In this document: positions 32,219-41,282 of the stretch, in pieces
Numbering within the stretch: position 1 is the stretch's first letter
How the letters are laid out: every line of letters starts with the position of its first letter
Assembly: GCF_006716645.1 (NCBI RefSeq)
Contig: NZ_VFPL01000001.1
Span: forward strand, 1,860,001-1,924,000
Reading direction: 5' to 3'
Source of the DNA: Arcticibacter tournemirensis
Lineage (GTDB): Bacteria; Bacteroidota; Bacteroidia; Sphingobacteriales; Sphingobacteriaceae
Length of the DNA stretch: 64,000 nucleotides
Translations under genes and position numbers: made by a program
The notes under the pieces: model-generated
The model's input: only the letters and a program-made list of their open reading frames with translations
Told to the model about the DNA's origin: nothing
Database searches by the model: none

Positions 32219-35200
32219 ATGCGTGTAATTATTACAAAACGATTTCTGTTGTGTATGTTGCTGAGTGCTTTCACAGCACTGGTCTCCGCCCAGCAAAGAA
32301 CTATCACAGGAACAGTAAAAGACGAAAAAGGAGAGCCAGTGCCCTTTGCCTCTTTCGTTGTGAGGGGAACGAAGACTGGCGGGCAGACCGCGCCAAACGG
32401 TTCTTTTAGGGTTGTAGTGCCGGGGAACACCGCTGTACTGGTGTTTTCATTTGTTGGTTATAAAACGAAGGAAGTGCCGGTAGGATCTGCTAATAGTCTT
32501 AATGTAACACTGGAGTCGGACAATAATGCTTTGTCGGAAGTGGTGGTGACGGCTCTTGGAATTAAAAGAGAAAGAAAATCGCTAGGGTACGCTATCCAGG
32601 AAGTTAAAGGCGAGTCGCTTGTGGAGGCAAGAGAGCCTAACCTTGCAAATGCACTTTCTGGAAAAGTATCTGGATTACAAGTTGTAAGGTCCTCGAATGG
32701 GCCGGCTGGATCATCGAAAATTGTGCTGAGGGGAAACAATTCTCTTACAGGGAGCAATCAGCCTTTGATTGTTGTTGACGGTGTTCCGGTAGATAATTTT
32801 ACCGGAGCTACCAATAACGACTTTTATAACCCTTCCAACGATATGGGTAACGGGCTATCCGATATCAATCCTGAAGATATAGAAAGCATGACCGTACTGA
32901 AAGGTGGGTCGGCAGCTGCTTTGTATGGTTCACGTGCGGGGAACGGTGTGATTTTAATCACAACCAAGAGCGGGAGAGCGCAGAAAGGTCTCGGCATTAA
33001 TGTGAATTCTTCATTTGGGGTGGAATCTATTTTTATGAAGCCTGAAATGCAGGATAGTTTTGGTCAGGGAGAGAATGGTACATTCAATCAAAGATCCCGT
33101 AGGAGCTGGGGGCCTAAAATCGAAGGCCAAAATGTTCAAAACTGGGACGGACGGCAAGTCCCCTTAACGTCATATGACAATCTTGGGAACTTTATGGAGA
33201 GGGGATCATGGTCCAATCAAAGTGTATCTCTGCAACAGCAGTATAAATCGACCTCTGTTTATACTTCATTCAATCATCTGGATAACAGTAGTATTATTCC
33301 AGGAGCTGAATTGAAGCGTACAAATTTAACTGCACGTGCAGTTAGCAAATTCGGAGAAAATGATCGCTGGACTGCTGATACAAAAGTTCAATACTCGAGA
33401 GCCGATGCAAAGAACAGACCAATTGGTGGCAATAGAAATGAAAACCCTTTTTACATAACTTATTTATTTCCCAGATCACTCAATATTACAGAGTTTGAAA
33501 ATGCAGTCGATGGTAATAACAATATGTATTGGTATGGCGATGCTTCAACGGAGATCAACCCATATTGGAATACCAGATACAATACAAATAATGATGTCAG
33601 AGACCGTTATATCATGAGCGGGTCGCTAAAATATCAGTTTAATTCATGGTTAAGCGGGGAAATCAGAGGTGGCTCTGATATGTATTCAACAAATAATCAA
33701 GATAAATTGTATGGAGGGAGCCCTATTGCTGCAAACGGCAGATACTCTATTGGAAAAAATAACTTTCAGGAGACCAATTACAGCGCTCTGTTTACTGCTA
33801 CAAAGGACAATGTGTTCGGTAAATTAGGAGGTACTGTAACATGGGGAGGTAATTTAATGAATCAGAAGTTCAGCCTTTTTGGTGCGTCTAGCGGGCTATT
33901 AAACGCTCGTGATTTCTTTTATATAAATAATGGCATCAATTCTCCTACAGTGACCGAGGATTTTTATGAAAAGAAGATCAATTCGCTTTACGGCTCGGTA
34001 GGGCTGAACTGGGACGGGTATGTCTTTCTTGATGGAACTTTAAGGAATGACTGGACTACTGCGCTAAGTCCCGACAATCAATCTTATTTTTATCCATCCG
34101 TTAACCTTTCAGTAGTCTTTACAGATATGCTTTCTAGAATGGGCAAGTCCTTACCTGCGTGGGTTAGTTTTGGAAAGATCAGGGCGTCGTACGCTGAAGT
34201 AGGGAATGACATGCTGCCGTATCAGTTATATAATACCTATACCATCGGCAAAGACCCTTTGGGCAATACTACAGCCACAAAAAATGGAACTTTGTTTGAT
34301 CCCAATGTTAAGAATGAGTTAATCAAATCATATGAATTTGGTGCTGAAATGCGTTTCTTGAATAATCGATTCACATTCGACATTGCCTGGTATAAAACAA
34401 ATTCACTTAACCAACTGATTGATTTACCGATGGATCCTCTCAGCGGATACAATCGAAGAAAGATTAATGCAGGGGATGTTGAGAACAAGGGATTTGAGGC
34501 ACAGGTAAATGCCAGTGTATTGAATAATCCAAGGTCTTTAACATGGAACGTCGGTTTGAACTATTCAACAAACAAGAGTAAAATCAATCGGATCACAGAC
34601 AATGTGACGCAATACCCTCTTGGTGGTTTTGATAATGTAAGCATTTTAGCTGTTACCGGCTCAGAGTATGGAGATATTTACGGTACAGCGTTTAGAAGAG
34701 TTACTGACGAGTCTAGCCCTTTCTATGGGGAGCTTCTGTTAACGGAAAACGGTTTGCCCGTGCATAATCCTGACCCCGTTAAATTAGGCAATCAACAGGC
34801 GTCCGGTTTACTAGGGGTAACAAACGCTGTTGCATACAGAGGCGTGTCACTTTCATTTTTAGTTGATGCGCGTTTTGGAGGTAAAATATTTTCTTCTACA
34901 AACGTGAACATGCAGAGGGCTGGTACTGCTGCTGTAACAGTCGTTAATGGCGCCCGTGAAGACATTATTGCAGATGGAGTAGTGTTAAACTCTTCTAATG
35001 AATACGTGAAAAATACGACTGGTGTTGATCCTCAGTTGTATTGGGAAGCAATAGGGATAAATAATTTAGGAATTACAGAAGCAAATCTTTATGATGCGAC
35101 TAATATCAGGTTGAGAAATATACAACTCAACTATGATTTGCCAGCTAAATGGATTTCCAAAACGCCTTTGCAGAGAGCTCGTCTTGGCTTATCCTGTAAC

Positions 35201-35341
35201 AATGTCTGGATGATCAAAAGCAATACGCATGGCATAGATCCCGAATCAGTGTTTGCTACAGGAACAAATGCCGTAGGCTTCGAAAATGGAAGTGCACCTA
35301 CTACCCGCAGCTTTTTATTTAACTTAACATTAGGGTTCTAA
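32219..35341 (+). CDS. SusC/RagA TonB-linked outer membrane receptor, second set
   Basis: A 1040-residue outer membrane transporter with signal MRVIITKRFLLCMLLSAFTALVSAQ split across the first 25 residues. It has the carboxypeptidase-like beta domain (TITGTVKDEKGEPVPFASFVV), the LSEVVVTALGIKRERKSLGYA TonB-box region, the plug (PLIVVDGVPVDNF, GLSDINPEDIESMTVLKGG) and a barrel ending SFLFNLTLGF. Unlike the first SusC it lacks the STN domain, so it should not signal through FecR. Its ATG lies 21 bp after the IS982 right end, meaning any original promoter further upstream is now displaced. Confidence 0.95.
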   Translation: MRVIITKRFLLCMLLSAFTALVSAQQRTITGTVKDEKGEPVPFASFVVRGTKTGGQTAPNGSFRVVVPGNTAVLVFSFVGYKTKEVPVGSANSLNVTLESDNNALSEVVVTALGIKRERKSLGYAIQEVKGESLVEAREPNLANALSGKVSGLQVVRSSNGPAGSSKIVLRGNNSLTGSNQPLIVVDGVPVDNFTGATNNDFYNPSNDMGNGLSDINPEDIESMTVLKGGSAAALYGSRAGNGVILITTKSGRAQKGLGINVNSSFGVESIFMKPEMQDSFGQGENGTFNQRSRRSWGPKIEGQNVQNWDGRQVPLTSYDNLGNFMERGSWSNQSVSLQQQYKSTSVYTSFNHLDNSSIIPGAELKRTNLTARAVSKFGENDRWTADTKVQYSRADAKNRPIGGNRNENPFYITYLFPRSLNITEFENAVDGNNNMYWYGDASTEINPYWNTRYNTNNDVRDRYIMSGSLKYQFNSWLSGEIRGGSDMYSTNNQDKLYGGSPIAANGRYSIGKNNFQETNYSALFTATKDNVFGKLGGTVTWGGNLMNQKFSLFGASSGLLNARDFFYINNGINSPTVTEDFYEKKINSLYGSVGLNWDGYVFLDGTLRNDWTTALSPDNQSYFYPSVNLSVVFTDMLSRMGKSLPAWVSFGKIRASYAEVGNDMLPYQLYNTYTIGKDPLGNTTATKNGTLFDPNVKNELIKSYEFGAEMRFLNNRFTFDIAWYKTNSLNQLIDLPMDPLSGYNRRKINAGDVENKGFEAQVNASVLNNPRSLTWNVGLNYSTNKSKINRITDNVTQYPLGGFDNVSILAVTGSEYGDIYGTAFRRVTDESSPFYGELLLTENGLPVHNPDPVKLGNQQASGLLGVTNAVAYRGVSLSFLVDARFGGKIFSSTNVNMQRAGTAAVTVVNGAREDIIADGVVLNSSNEYVKNTTGVDPQLYWEAIGINNLGITEANLYDATNIRLRNIQLNYDLPAKWISKTPLQRARLGLSCNNVWMIKSNTHGIDPESVFATGTNAVGFENGSAPTTRSFLFNLTLGF

Positions 35342-35357
35342 ATTAATCTGAGCGAAA

Positions 35358-37265
35358 ATGAAAACTTTAATCAAAAATTCATATATACTTCTTACAGCGG
35401 GGCTATTGATAACATCCTGTAAGAAATTTGACGATCTGAATAACGACCCCTTAGCGGCGAGTGAAGAACAGGTTCAAATAGAATATTTTATAAATAATTC
35501 CATTATTGGCACCCAAATGGATCCTGGTGTGGCAGAGCGTTCATTTATTCTTTATTGGAAAACGGCGGCTCATCAACACAGTGTTTCTGGTTTCGCTACT
35601 GGTGGCTACGACGACGGATGGACCACAGAATATTATAACCAGATCTCTGGATGGTTGAATTCAATTAACTCTGCTATTGAGATCGCTCCCAAAAAGGTTG
35701 AGGCTGGTGTATCGAAGCCGTACGATAATAATCTTGTTCAGGTTGCGCGTATTTGGAGGGCTTATTTAATGAGTGAGATGTCTGATAACTTTGGACCAAT
35801 AGCTGTTAATGCATTTCAGGGGGTCAATCCAGGTTTTGATAGTGAGAAAACTGTATATTATTATATTATGGACGAGCTGAAGGATGCGGTATCTAAAATC
35901 GATATTTCGGTAGTCAATCCATCGGGTCTCGACAAACTTGACGCTGCTTATGGCTATAATTACCAGAAATGGAAAAAGTATGGTAACTCGTTGCGTATGC
36001 GCCTTGCAATGCGCTTGTCTGAAGTAGATGCCGTTAAGGCGAAATCAGAGTTCGAAGCTGCTGCGGCTTCTGAAAATGACCTTATCATCACAATGGATGA
36101 TGCATTCCAGGTGCAGGAAAGAGATGGTTGGGATCCTTTGGCTGGGGTAATGAGCCGTACATGGAACACACAATTAATTTCTGCTTCATTAAACAATATT
36201 TACCTCGGATTAGGTGGAGTTAAAACCGAGAACCAGGTGGCTGATTCTTTGCACTCCTATATCAGGCCTGCAAATTGGATGGGACTAAAGTTTGCAAACC
36301 ACTTCACTACGCTGACCAATGATCCGTCCGCAGGATACTGGTTTGACGGCCTACCATATTCAATTGACCCACGAGCTTATAAAACCTTTATTATACCTGG
36401 GAATTTTTCTGATCCTAATTTTACCGATAATGGCACGGACTCAAAGACTACAAAAAGGAATTTGATGAGCGCCAATGGAGAAACTGTTGTAAAAGAAATA
36501 GAAGCAAAACATACCTGGAATGCAAGGGTTGCGGGTAATTGGGGTACTAAGGGTGTAATGAATCAGGTAGTAACATTCGAAGGTACAATGCCTCGTTTGA
36601 GCAGAAAGTTCAGAAATCATAGCATGAAGAGAATTTTCTTTGCTCCATGGGAGACTTACTTCTTGCTTGCAGAAGCTAACGTACGAGGATGGACAACGCC
36701 GGTTGGTGGTAGGGAAGCGTATGAAAAGGGCATCAGTTTGAATTTTTCTTATTGGGGTGTATCTGATTTTGTCGCTGATTATCTGCAATCGGCAAACTAC
36801 AACAGAGTGGGCACCTCTGTTAGATGGGATCATACAACCGAACCTCCCGCAAGCTATACAATGAACTTTAAAGATGGTTATACAGGTACTGACGGTGTTG
36901 CGACTGTAATGTATCCTAAAAACGATCTGTATCAAAATGGGAATATCAAAAATGATCATTTAACAAAGATTATTACTCAGAAGTATCTTGCCCATATGCC
37001 TTATCTTCCATTGGAAGCATGGAATGATAAGAGAAGATTGGGCTTGCCGTTTTTTGAAAATCCAGCAGTAGAAACCCAGTTGGTTAATATGCCTGCTTTA
37101 ACACAAGCAAATTATATGACGAGCAGAGTTCAGTTTTTTCCGCAACGCGTGAAATATCCATCTGGGCTGCCAAATACGAATCCGGCCGGATACAAACAAG
37201 CGGTTGACTACCTCGGAGGTTCTGACGCAGTTCTGACACCTCTTTGGTGGGCTAAGAAGCAGTAA
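35358..37265 (+). CDS. SusD-like (SusD-like_2 type) lipoprotein
   Basis: A 635-residue lipoprotein with lipobox ITSC (Cys20) and KKFDDLNNDPLAAS, typical of the second SusD subfamily. Recognisable elements are VARIWRAYLMSEMSDNFGPIAVNAF, KWKKYGNSLRMRLAMRLSEVD, the MKRIFFAPWETYFLLAEANVRGW helix and the C-terminal KYLAHMPYLPLEAWNDKRRLGLPFF. It pairs with the SusC encoded 16 bp upstream and would bind glycan at the cell surface. A terminator follows 26 bp after the stop. Confidence 0.93.
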   Translation: MKTLIKNSYILLTAGLLITSCKKFDDLNNDPLAASEEQVQIEYFINNSIIGTQMDPGVAERSFILYWKTAAHQHSVSGFATGGYDDGWTTEYYNQISGWLNSINSAIEIAPKKVEAGVSKPYDNNLVQVARIWRAYLMSEMSDNFGPIAVNAFQGVNPGFDSEKTVYYYIMDELKDAVSKIDISVVNPSGLDKLDAAYGYNYQKWKKYGNSLRMRLAMRLSEVDAVKAKSEFEAAAASENDLIITMDDAFQVQERDGWDPLAGVMSRTWNTQLISASLNNIYLGLGGVKTENQVADSLHSYIRPANWMGLKFANHFTTLTNDPSAGYWFDGLPYSIDPRAYKTFIIPGNFSDPNFTDNGTDSKTTKRNLMSANGETVVKEIEAKHTWNARVAGNWGTKGVMNQVVTFEGTMPRLSRKFRNHSMKRIFFAPWETYFLLAEANVRGWTTPVGGREAYEKGISLNFSYWGVSDFVADYLQSANYNRVGTSVRWDHTTEPPASYTMNFKDGYTGTDGVATVMYPKNDLYQNGNIKNDHLTKIITQKYLAHMPYLPLEAWNDKRRLGLPFFENPAVETQLVNMPALTQANYMTSRVQFFPQRVKYPSGLPNTNPAGYKQAVDYLGGSDAVLTPLWWAKKQ

Positions 37266-37290
37266 CGAGAAATCAGTAATGTGATATTAG

Positions 37291-37322
37291 AGGGAGGTAC
37301 TTCATCTTTGGAGTGCCTCCCT
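37291..37322 (+). terminator. terminator after the second susCD pair
   Basis: AGGGAGGTACT (37291-37301) pairs with AGTGCCTCCCT (37312-37322) with one G-U pair and a 10-nt loop, then TACTTGG. The T-run is short, so termination may be partial. Confidence 0.7.
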
Positions 37323-37438
37323 TACTTGGTAAAATCGAAGTTTGGATTTTTTCATTGTACATTATTGTCGATTTCAGCAATGGCTAAATCGATATAGTCT
37401 AGTATCAACATCGACAGGAATTTTTAACTCAATTGTGA

Positions 37439-38863
37439 ATGCATAGGTTATTATTATTGATATTTCTTTTTTCTTTTCAGGCTGGGCGGTTATTTTCCCA
37501 ACAGAACGTCCATCCTCAATCCGCAGACTATCAATGGCCTACCGATCCTAAAGTAAGGCAGAAGCTCGATAAATGGCAGGATCAGAAATTCGGTATGGTC
37601 ATTCACTGGGGGCTGTACGCAGTGCCGGGAATGATCGAGTCCTGGGCTCTATGCTCGGAGGATTGGATAGAAAGGGATAGCACGCAATCTTACGATGACT
37701 TTAAAAAGTGGTATTGGGGACTAAGTAAGGAGTTTAATCCAGTAAAATTTAATCCTAAACAATGGGCTAAAGCAGGGAAGGATGCCGGGATGAAGTATCT
37801 GGTGTTCACTACCAAGCACCATGACGGGTTCTGTATGTTTGATACAAAACAAACTGATTTTAGTATTGCGCAGGGGCCGTTTAAAAATAACCCACGTGCT
37901 GATGTGGCAAAATATGTTTTTGATGCATTCAGGAAGCGGGATTTTATGATTGGAGCTTACTTCTCCAAACCTGACTGGCATACTGAATACTATTGGTGGC
38001 CCAAGTATGCTACTCCGGATCGTAATAATAACTATGATATCAGAAAACACCCATGGAGATGGAATCAGTTCAAACAGTATACTTACAACCAGATAGGTGA
38101 ACTGATGCATAATTATGGGGCTGTTGATATTTTATGGCTTGACGGGGGATGGGTGAGGCCATTGGAAACGGTGAATGAGGAAGTTAGATCATGGGGAGCC
38201 GCAATACCGGCATGGAGCCAGGATATAGATATGCCGGGGATAGCTTCGATGGCAAGAGAGGCTCAGCCTGGTCTTTTAATTGTCGACAGAACTGTACACG
38301 GGCCATATGAAAACTATCAGACACCTGAGCAGAAAATACCTGAAAAGCAACTGGATCATCCCTGGGAAAGTTGTATGACGCTGGGAAACGCATGGGGATA
38401 TGTTCCAAATGATCAATATAAGTCTGCTTCTCAGGTTATTCATTCAATGATTGAGATCGTAGCTAAGGGTGGTAGCTTACTCCTTGGTGTGGGACCCGGG
38501 GCTGATGGTACTATTCCTACCGAAGCAATAAAGCGCCTTGAAGAAATTGGCAAGTGGACATCCGTCAATGGCAGAGCTATATATAATACCAGAATAACTA
38601 AGGCTTATAAAGATGAGGATACTTGGTTCACCCAAAGCAAAGATGGAAAAACCCGCTTTGCAATGGTGTGCCTGAAAGATGGATTTCGGTTGCCTAAGGT
38701 GATTTCCTGGAAAGGTAACATCCCGAGAAAGGGAAGTGAGATGATCTTCCTGGAAACAGGGAGCAAGGTAAAATGGACTACCGACGGCAATTCAGTGAAG
38801 GTAACTCTTCCCGGATCGGCAAAAGCAACACCTGCTTTAGCATTTTCATTCGAAGGAAGGTAA
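37439..38863 (+). CDS. GH29 alpha-L-fucosidase, single domain
   Basis: A 474-residue exported enzyme (signal to about FSQ21). GH29 motifs are FGMVIHWGLYAVPG, YLVFTTKHHDGFCMFDTKQT and the nucleophile Asp235 in VDILWLDGGWVRP; PWESCMTLGNAWGYVPND is the usual late barrel motif. It lacks the discoidin and HEX_C modules of the fucosidase at 18714, and its length and WLDGGW motif resemble the broad-specificity GH29 subfamily, so the two probably cut different fucose linkages. The CBM9-like gene follows after 14 bp. Confidence 0.93.
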   Translation: MHRLLLLIFLFSFQAGRLFSQQNVHPQSADYQWPTDPKVRQKLDKWQDQKFGMVIHWGLYAVPGMIESWALCSEDWIERDSTQSYDDFKKWYWGLSKEFNPVKFNPKQWAKAGKDAGMKYLVFTTKHHDGFCMFDTKQTDFSIAQGPFKNNPRADVAKYVFDAFRKRDFMIGAYFSKPDWHTEYYWWPKYATPDRNNNYDIRKHPWRWNQFKQYTYNQIGELMHNYGAVDILWLDGGWVRPLETVNEEVRSWGAAIPAWSQDIDMPGIASMAREAQPGLLIVDRTVHGPYENYQTPEQKIPEKQLDHPWESCMTLGNAWGYVPNDQYKSASQVIHSMIEIVAKGGSLLLGVGPGADGTIPTEAIKRLEEIGKWTSVNGRAIYNTRITKAYKDEDTWFTQSKDGKTRFAMVCLKDGFRLPKVISWKGNIPRKGSEMIFLETGSKVKWTTDGNSVKVTLPGSAKATPALAFSFEGR

Positions 38864-38877
38864 AGGGTATAAATATA

Positions 38878-39969
38878 ATGCGAAAGGGGTTTTTATACAT
38901 TTCGGTTTTATTGGTTTTTTTGTTTGATTCGGTGAGTGGACAAGTATCGTTTAAAGGACTTGATCACCTATTTACTGAACCGCGGCATTACGTTGCGCGT
39001 TATGTTCGTGAACCGCCCGTTATCGACGGAAATACTGAAGAGGATGTTTGGAAGAATGCACCGTGGACTGATTTTTTTAAGGATATTGAAGGGGACAAGA
39101 AACCCGATCCACCTTTGAAGACGAGGGTGAAAATACTTTGGAATGACACCTGTCTTTTTGTTGCTGCCGAACTTGAGGAACCTCATGTTTGGGCAAATAT
39201 TTCGAAACGTGATCAGGTTGTTTTTTACGATAATGATTTTGAGGTGTTTATTGATCCTGATAATAATACTCATCAGTATTTTGAGATTGAAGTAAATGCC
39301 CTGAACACTATTTTTGATTTGTTCCTTTCAAAACCATACAGGAACAATTCGGGCGCGCTCATCAGCTGGGATGCTCCCGGCTTAAGGTCGGCGGTGAAGG
39401 TGTTAGGTACTATTAATCGTCCCTATGATACAGACAAGGGATGGACGGTGGAAATGGCGATTCCTTTCAAGGCTGTGACTATTGGTAATGATACGAAAGT
39501 TCCTGCTGATGGAGATTTATGGCGCATCAATTTTTCCAGAGTGGAGTGGGATAGTGAAGTGAAAAATGGTAGCTACCGGAAAAGGAAGGGTCCTGATGGA
39601 AAGAGCTTGCCTGAGCACAATTGGGTATGGTCGCCCCAGGGTGTGATTAATATGCATTATCCGGAACGATGGGGGTATCTGCTCTTTAGCAAAAGTGGAT
39701 CAGCTTCATTTTCTATGCCTTATAGTGAACTGCAGAGACGGTATTTGTGGCTTGTATATTATCGCCAGAAGGAATACTTTGGAAGAACTAAGAGATACGC
39801 AAAGTCTTTGAAAGATTTGGGAATCAGCCCGGAAATTGAAATTGATAGCAAAATTAACAGGCTGACCATGTTTGCCTCGTCGAGTCAGTTTTGTGTGACA
39901 ATTGATTCGGATAGCGGGGGCGCTGAGATTAATGAAGAAGGACTGGTACAAATTACAAGAACGGAATAA
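38878..39969 (+). CDS. CBM9-like exported carbohydrate-binding protein
   Basis: A 363-residue exported protein; ATG 38878 is preferred because the longer frame overlaps the fucosidase and hides the signal MRKGFLYISVLLVFLFDSVSG. Residues about 35-245 match the family 9 carbohydrate-binding fold: PPVIDGNTEEDVWKNAPW, TRVKILWNDTCLFVAAELEEP, FYDNDFEVFIDPDNNTHQYFEIEVN and WTVEMAIPFKAV. The C-terminal 100 residues are unassigned. The stop overlaps the next ATG by one base (TAATG), so translation is coupled to the GHL10-like gene. No catalytic motif is visible. Confidence 0.85.
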   Translation: MRKGFLYISVLLVFLFDSVSGQVSFKGLDHLFTEPRHYVARYVREPPVIDGNTEEDVWKNAPWTDFFKDIEGDKKPDPPLKTRVKILWNDTCLFVAAELEEPHVWANISKRDQVVFYDNDFEVFIDPDNNTHQYFEIEVNALNTIFDLFLSKPYRNNSGALISWDAPGLRSAVKVLGTINRPYDTDKGWTVEMAIPFKAVTIGNDTKVPADGDLWRINFSRVEWDSEVKNGSYRKRKGPDGKSLPEHNWVWSPQGVINMHYPERWGYLLFSKSGSASFSMPYSELQRRYLWLVYYRQKEYFGRTKRYAKSLKDLGISPEIEIDSKINRLTMFASSSQFCVTIDSDSGGAEINEEGLVQITRTE

Positions 39970-41051
39970 TGACAAGCAGAAGGAATTTTCTTAAGTCGGG
40001 TTGCTTAGCCGGTATTGCTGCAGGAATATTACCTCTTTCTGAAGTAACAGGAGCAGTGAGTGAAAAGAAAAGCAGGAAGCACTGGGTATGGACGAACCCA
40101 AATAAGGAGGATACCTTAGCGCAACTAAAAACCCGGTACAATAGTTATTATAAGGCAGGCATTAGGGGGATTTTCTTTGAAAATGATAGCGAGTTGCACT
40201 TCGGAGCGGCTAAGTCAGAAGGGCTTGAAGCGCACCGATGGATGTGGACGATGAACCGGGGGGAGAAATCATTGCTCGCAGCTCATCCGGAATGGTATGC
40301 TGTAAACCGGAAGGGTGAGTCGTGTGCTGATAAACCTCCTTACGTTGATTACTATCGCTGGTTATGCCCTTCACGCGAGGAAGTAAAGCAATACCTTAAG
40401 GATGATGTTCAGAGTATTCTTAGTAAAGATTATGTTGATGGCATACATCTAGACTATGTGCGGTTTTGTGATGTTGTCCTTCCTGTAAACTTGTGGGACA
40501 ATTACCATATAGAACAGACGCGTGAGCTTCCTGAATATGATTATTGTTATTGTGACGTGTGCAGGGAAAAGTTTAAAAAGTGGCGGGGTAAGGATATCAA
40601 CGATATCAAGTATCCTGAAGCCAGTCTTTCCTGGCGCTTATTCAGGTATGAGGCCATAACCGATATTGTGAATGAAATTGCCGGTGTGGCATCCTCGCAT
40701 AAAAAGCAGATCACGGCAGCTGTATTTCCGACGCCGGAGGTAGCGAGGAGAAATGTTAGACAGGACTGGACAAAATGGAACCTTACGGGTGTTTGTCCTA
40801 TGATCTATCATGGTTTTTATAAAGAGGATGTGGCTTGGATCGGCGACGCCGTAGCCGAGGGTGTGAGGTTGCTTAACGGGAAGTTTCCACTTTATGCGGG
40901 ATTGTTTATCCCTGATTTTAAGAGTAAAGATGAAGTTCGGAAGGGAATGGAGTATGCGTTGAGAAGTGGAGCAGCAGGAATTTCGCTGTTTGGAGATGTA
41001 ACGGTTGAGGTACTCGAAGTGTTAGCAGAGACGACAAAGACCGTCTCATGA
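39969..41051 (+). CDS. Tat-exported putative glycoside hydrolase (GHL10-like TIM barrel)
   Basis: A 360-residue protein with a twin-arginine signal (TSRRNFLKSGCLAGIAAGIL). The body reads as a (beta/alpha)8 barrel: GIRGIFFENDSE, YYRWLCPSREEVKQYLKDDVQ, VDGIHLDYVRFCD, a cysteine-rich YDYCYCDVCREKFKKW, ITAAVFPTPEVARRN and LYAGLFIPDFKS. The DGIHLDYVR motif is characteristic of family-10-like hydrolases (GHL10/DUF187), where the Asp may be catalytic. The closest substrate is unknown. It is translationally coupled to the CBM9-like gene and followed by a 231-bp gap before GH92. Confidence 0.72.
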   Translation: MTSRRNFLKSGCLAGIAAGILPLSEVTGAVSEKKSRKHWVWTNPNKEDTLAQLKTRYNSYYKAGIRGIFFENDSELHFGAAKSEGLEAHRWMWTMNRGEKSLLAAHPEWYAVNRKGESCADKPPYVDYYRWLCPSREEVKQYLKDDVQSILSKDYVDGIHLDYVRFCDVVLPVNLWDNYHIEQTRELPEYDYCYCDVCREKFKKWRGKDINDIKYPEASLSWRLFRYEAITDIVNEIAGVASSHKKQITAAVFPTPEVARRNVRQDWTKWNLTGVCPMIYHGFYKEDVAWIGDAVAEGVRLLNGKFPLYAGLFIPDFKSKDEVRKGMEYALRSGAAGISLFGDVTVEVLEVLAETTKTVS

Positions 41052-41282
41052 GAGTTGCTAAGTGCCGTTTCCCTTGATATCGAAGGGCTAGTTTTTAGCG
41101 TGATAAATTCAAGTATATTGGTTTATGAATAGTTGTGGTTTTGATCATTTACCTATATTTTTACAAAGCTAAAACGATAAACACTCTTGCGAATTCGCTC
41201 GGAAACTAAGAATCGGACGGCAGACTTCTATTTATAAATTATAAAGCTCGCGGTAGGACGGAGATTTAATAATAAAACAAAC

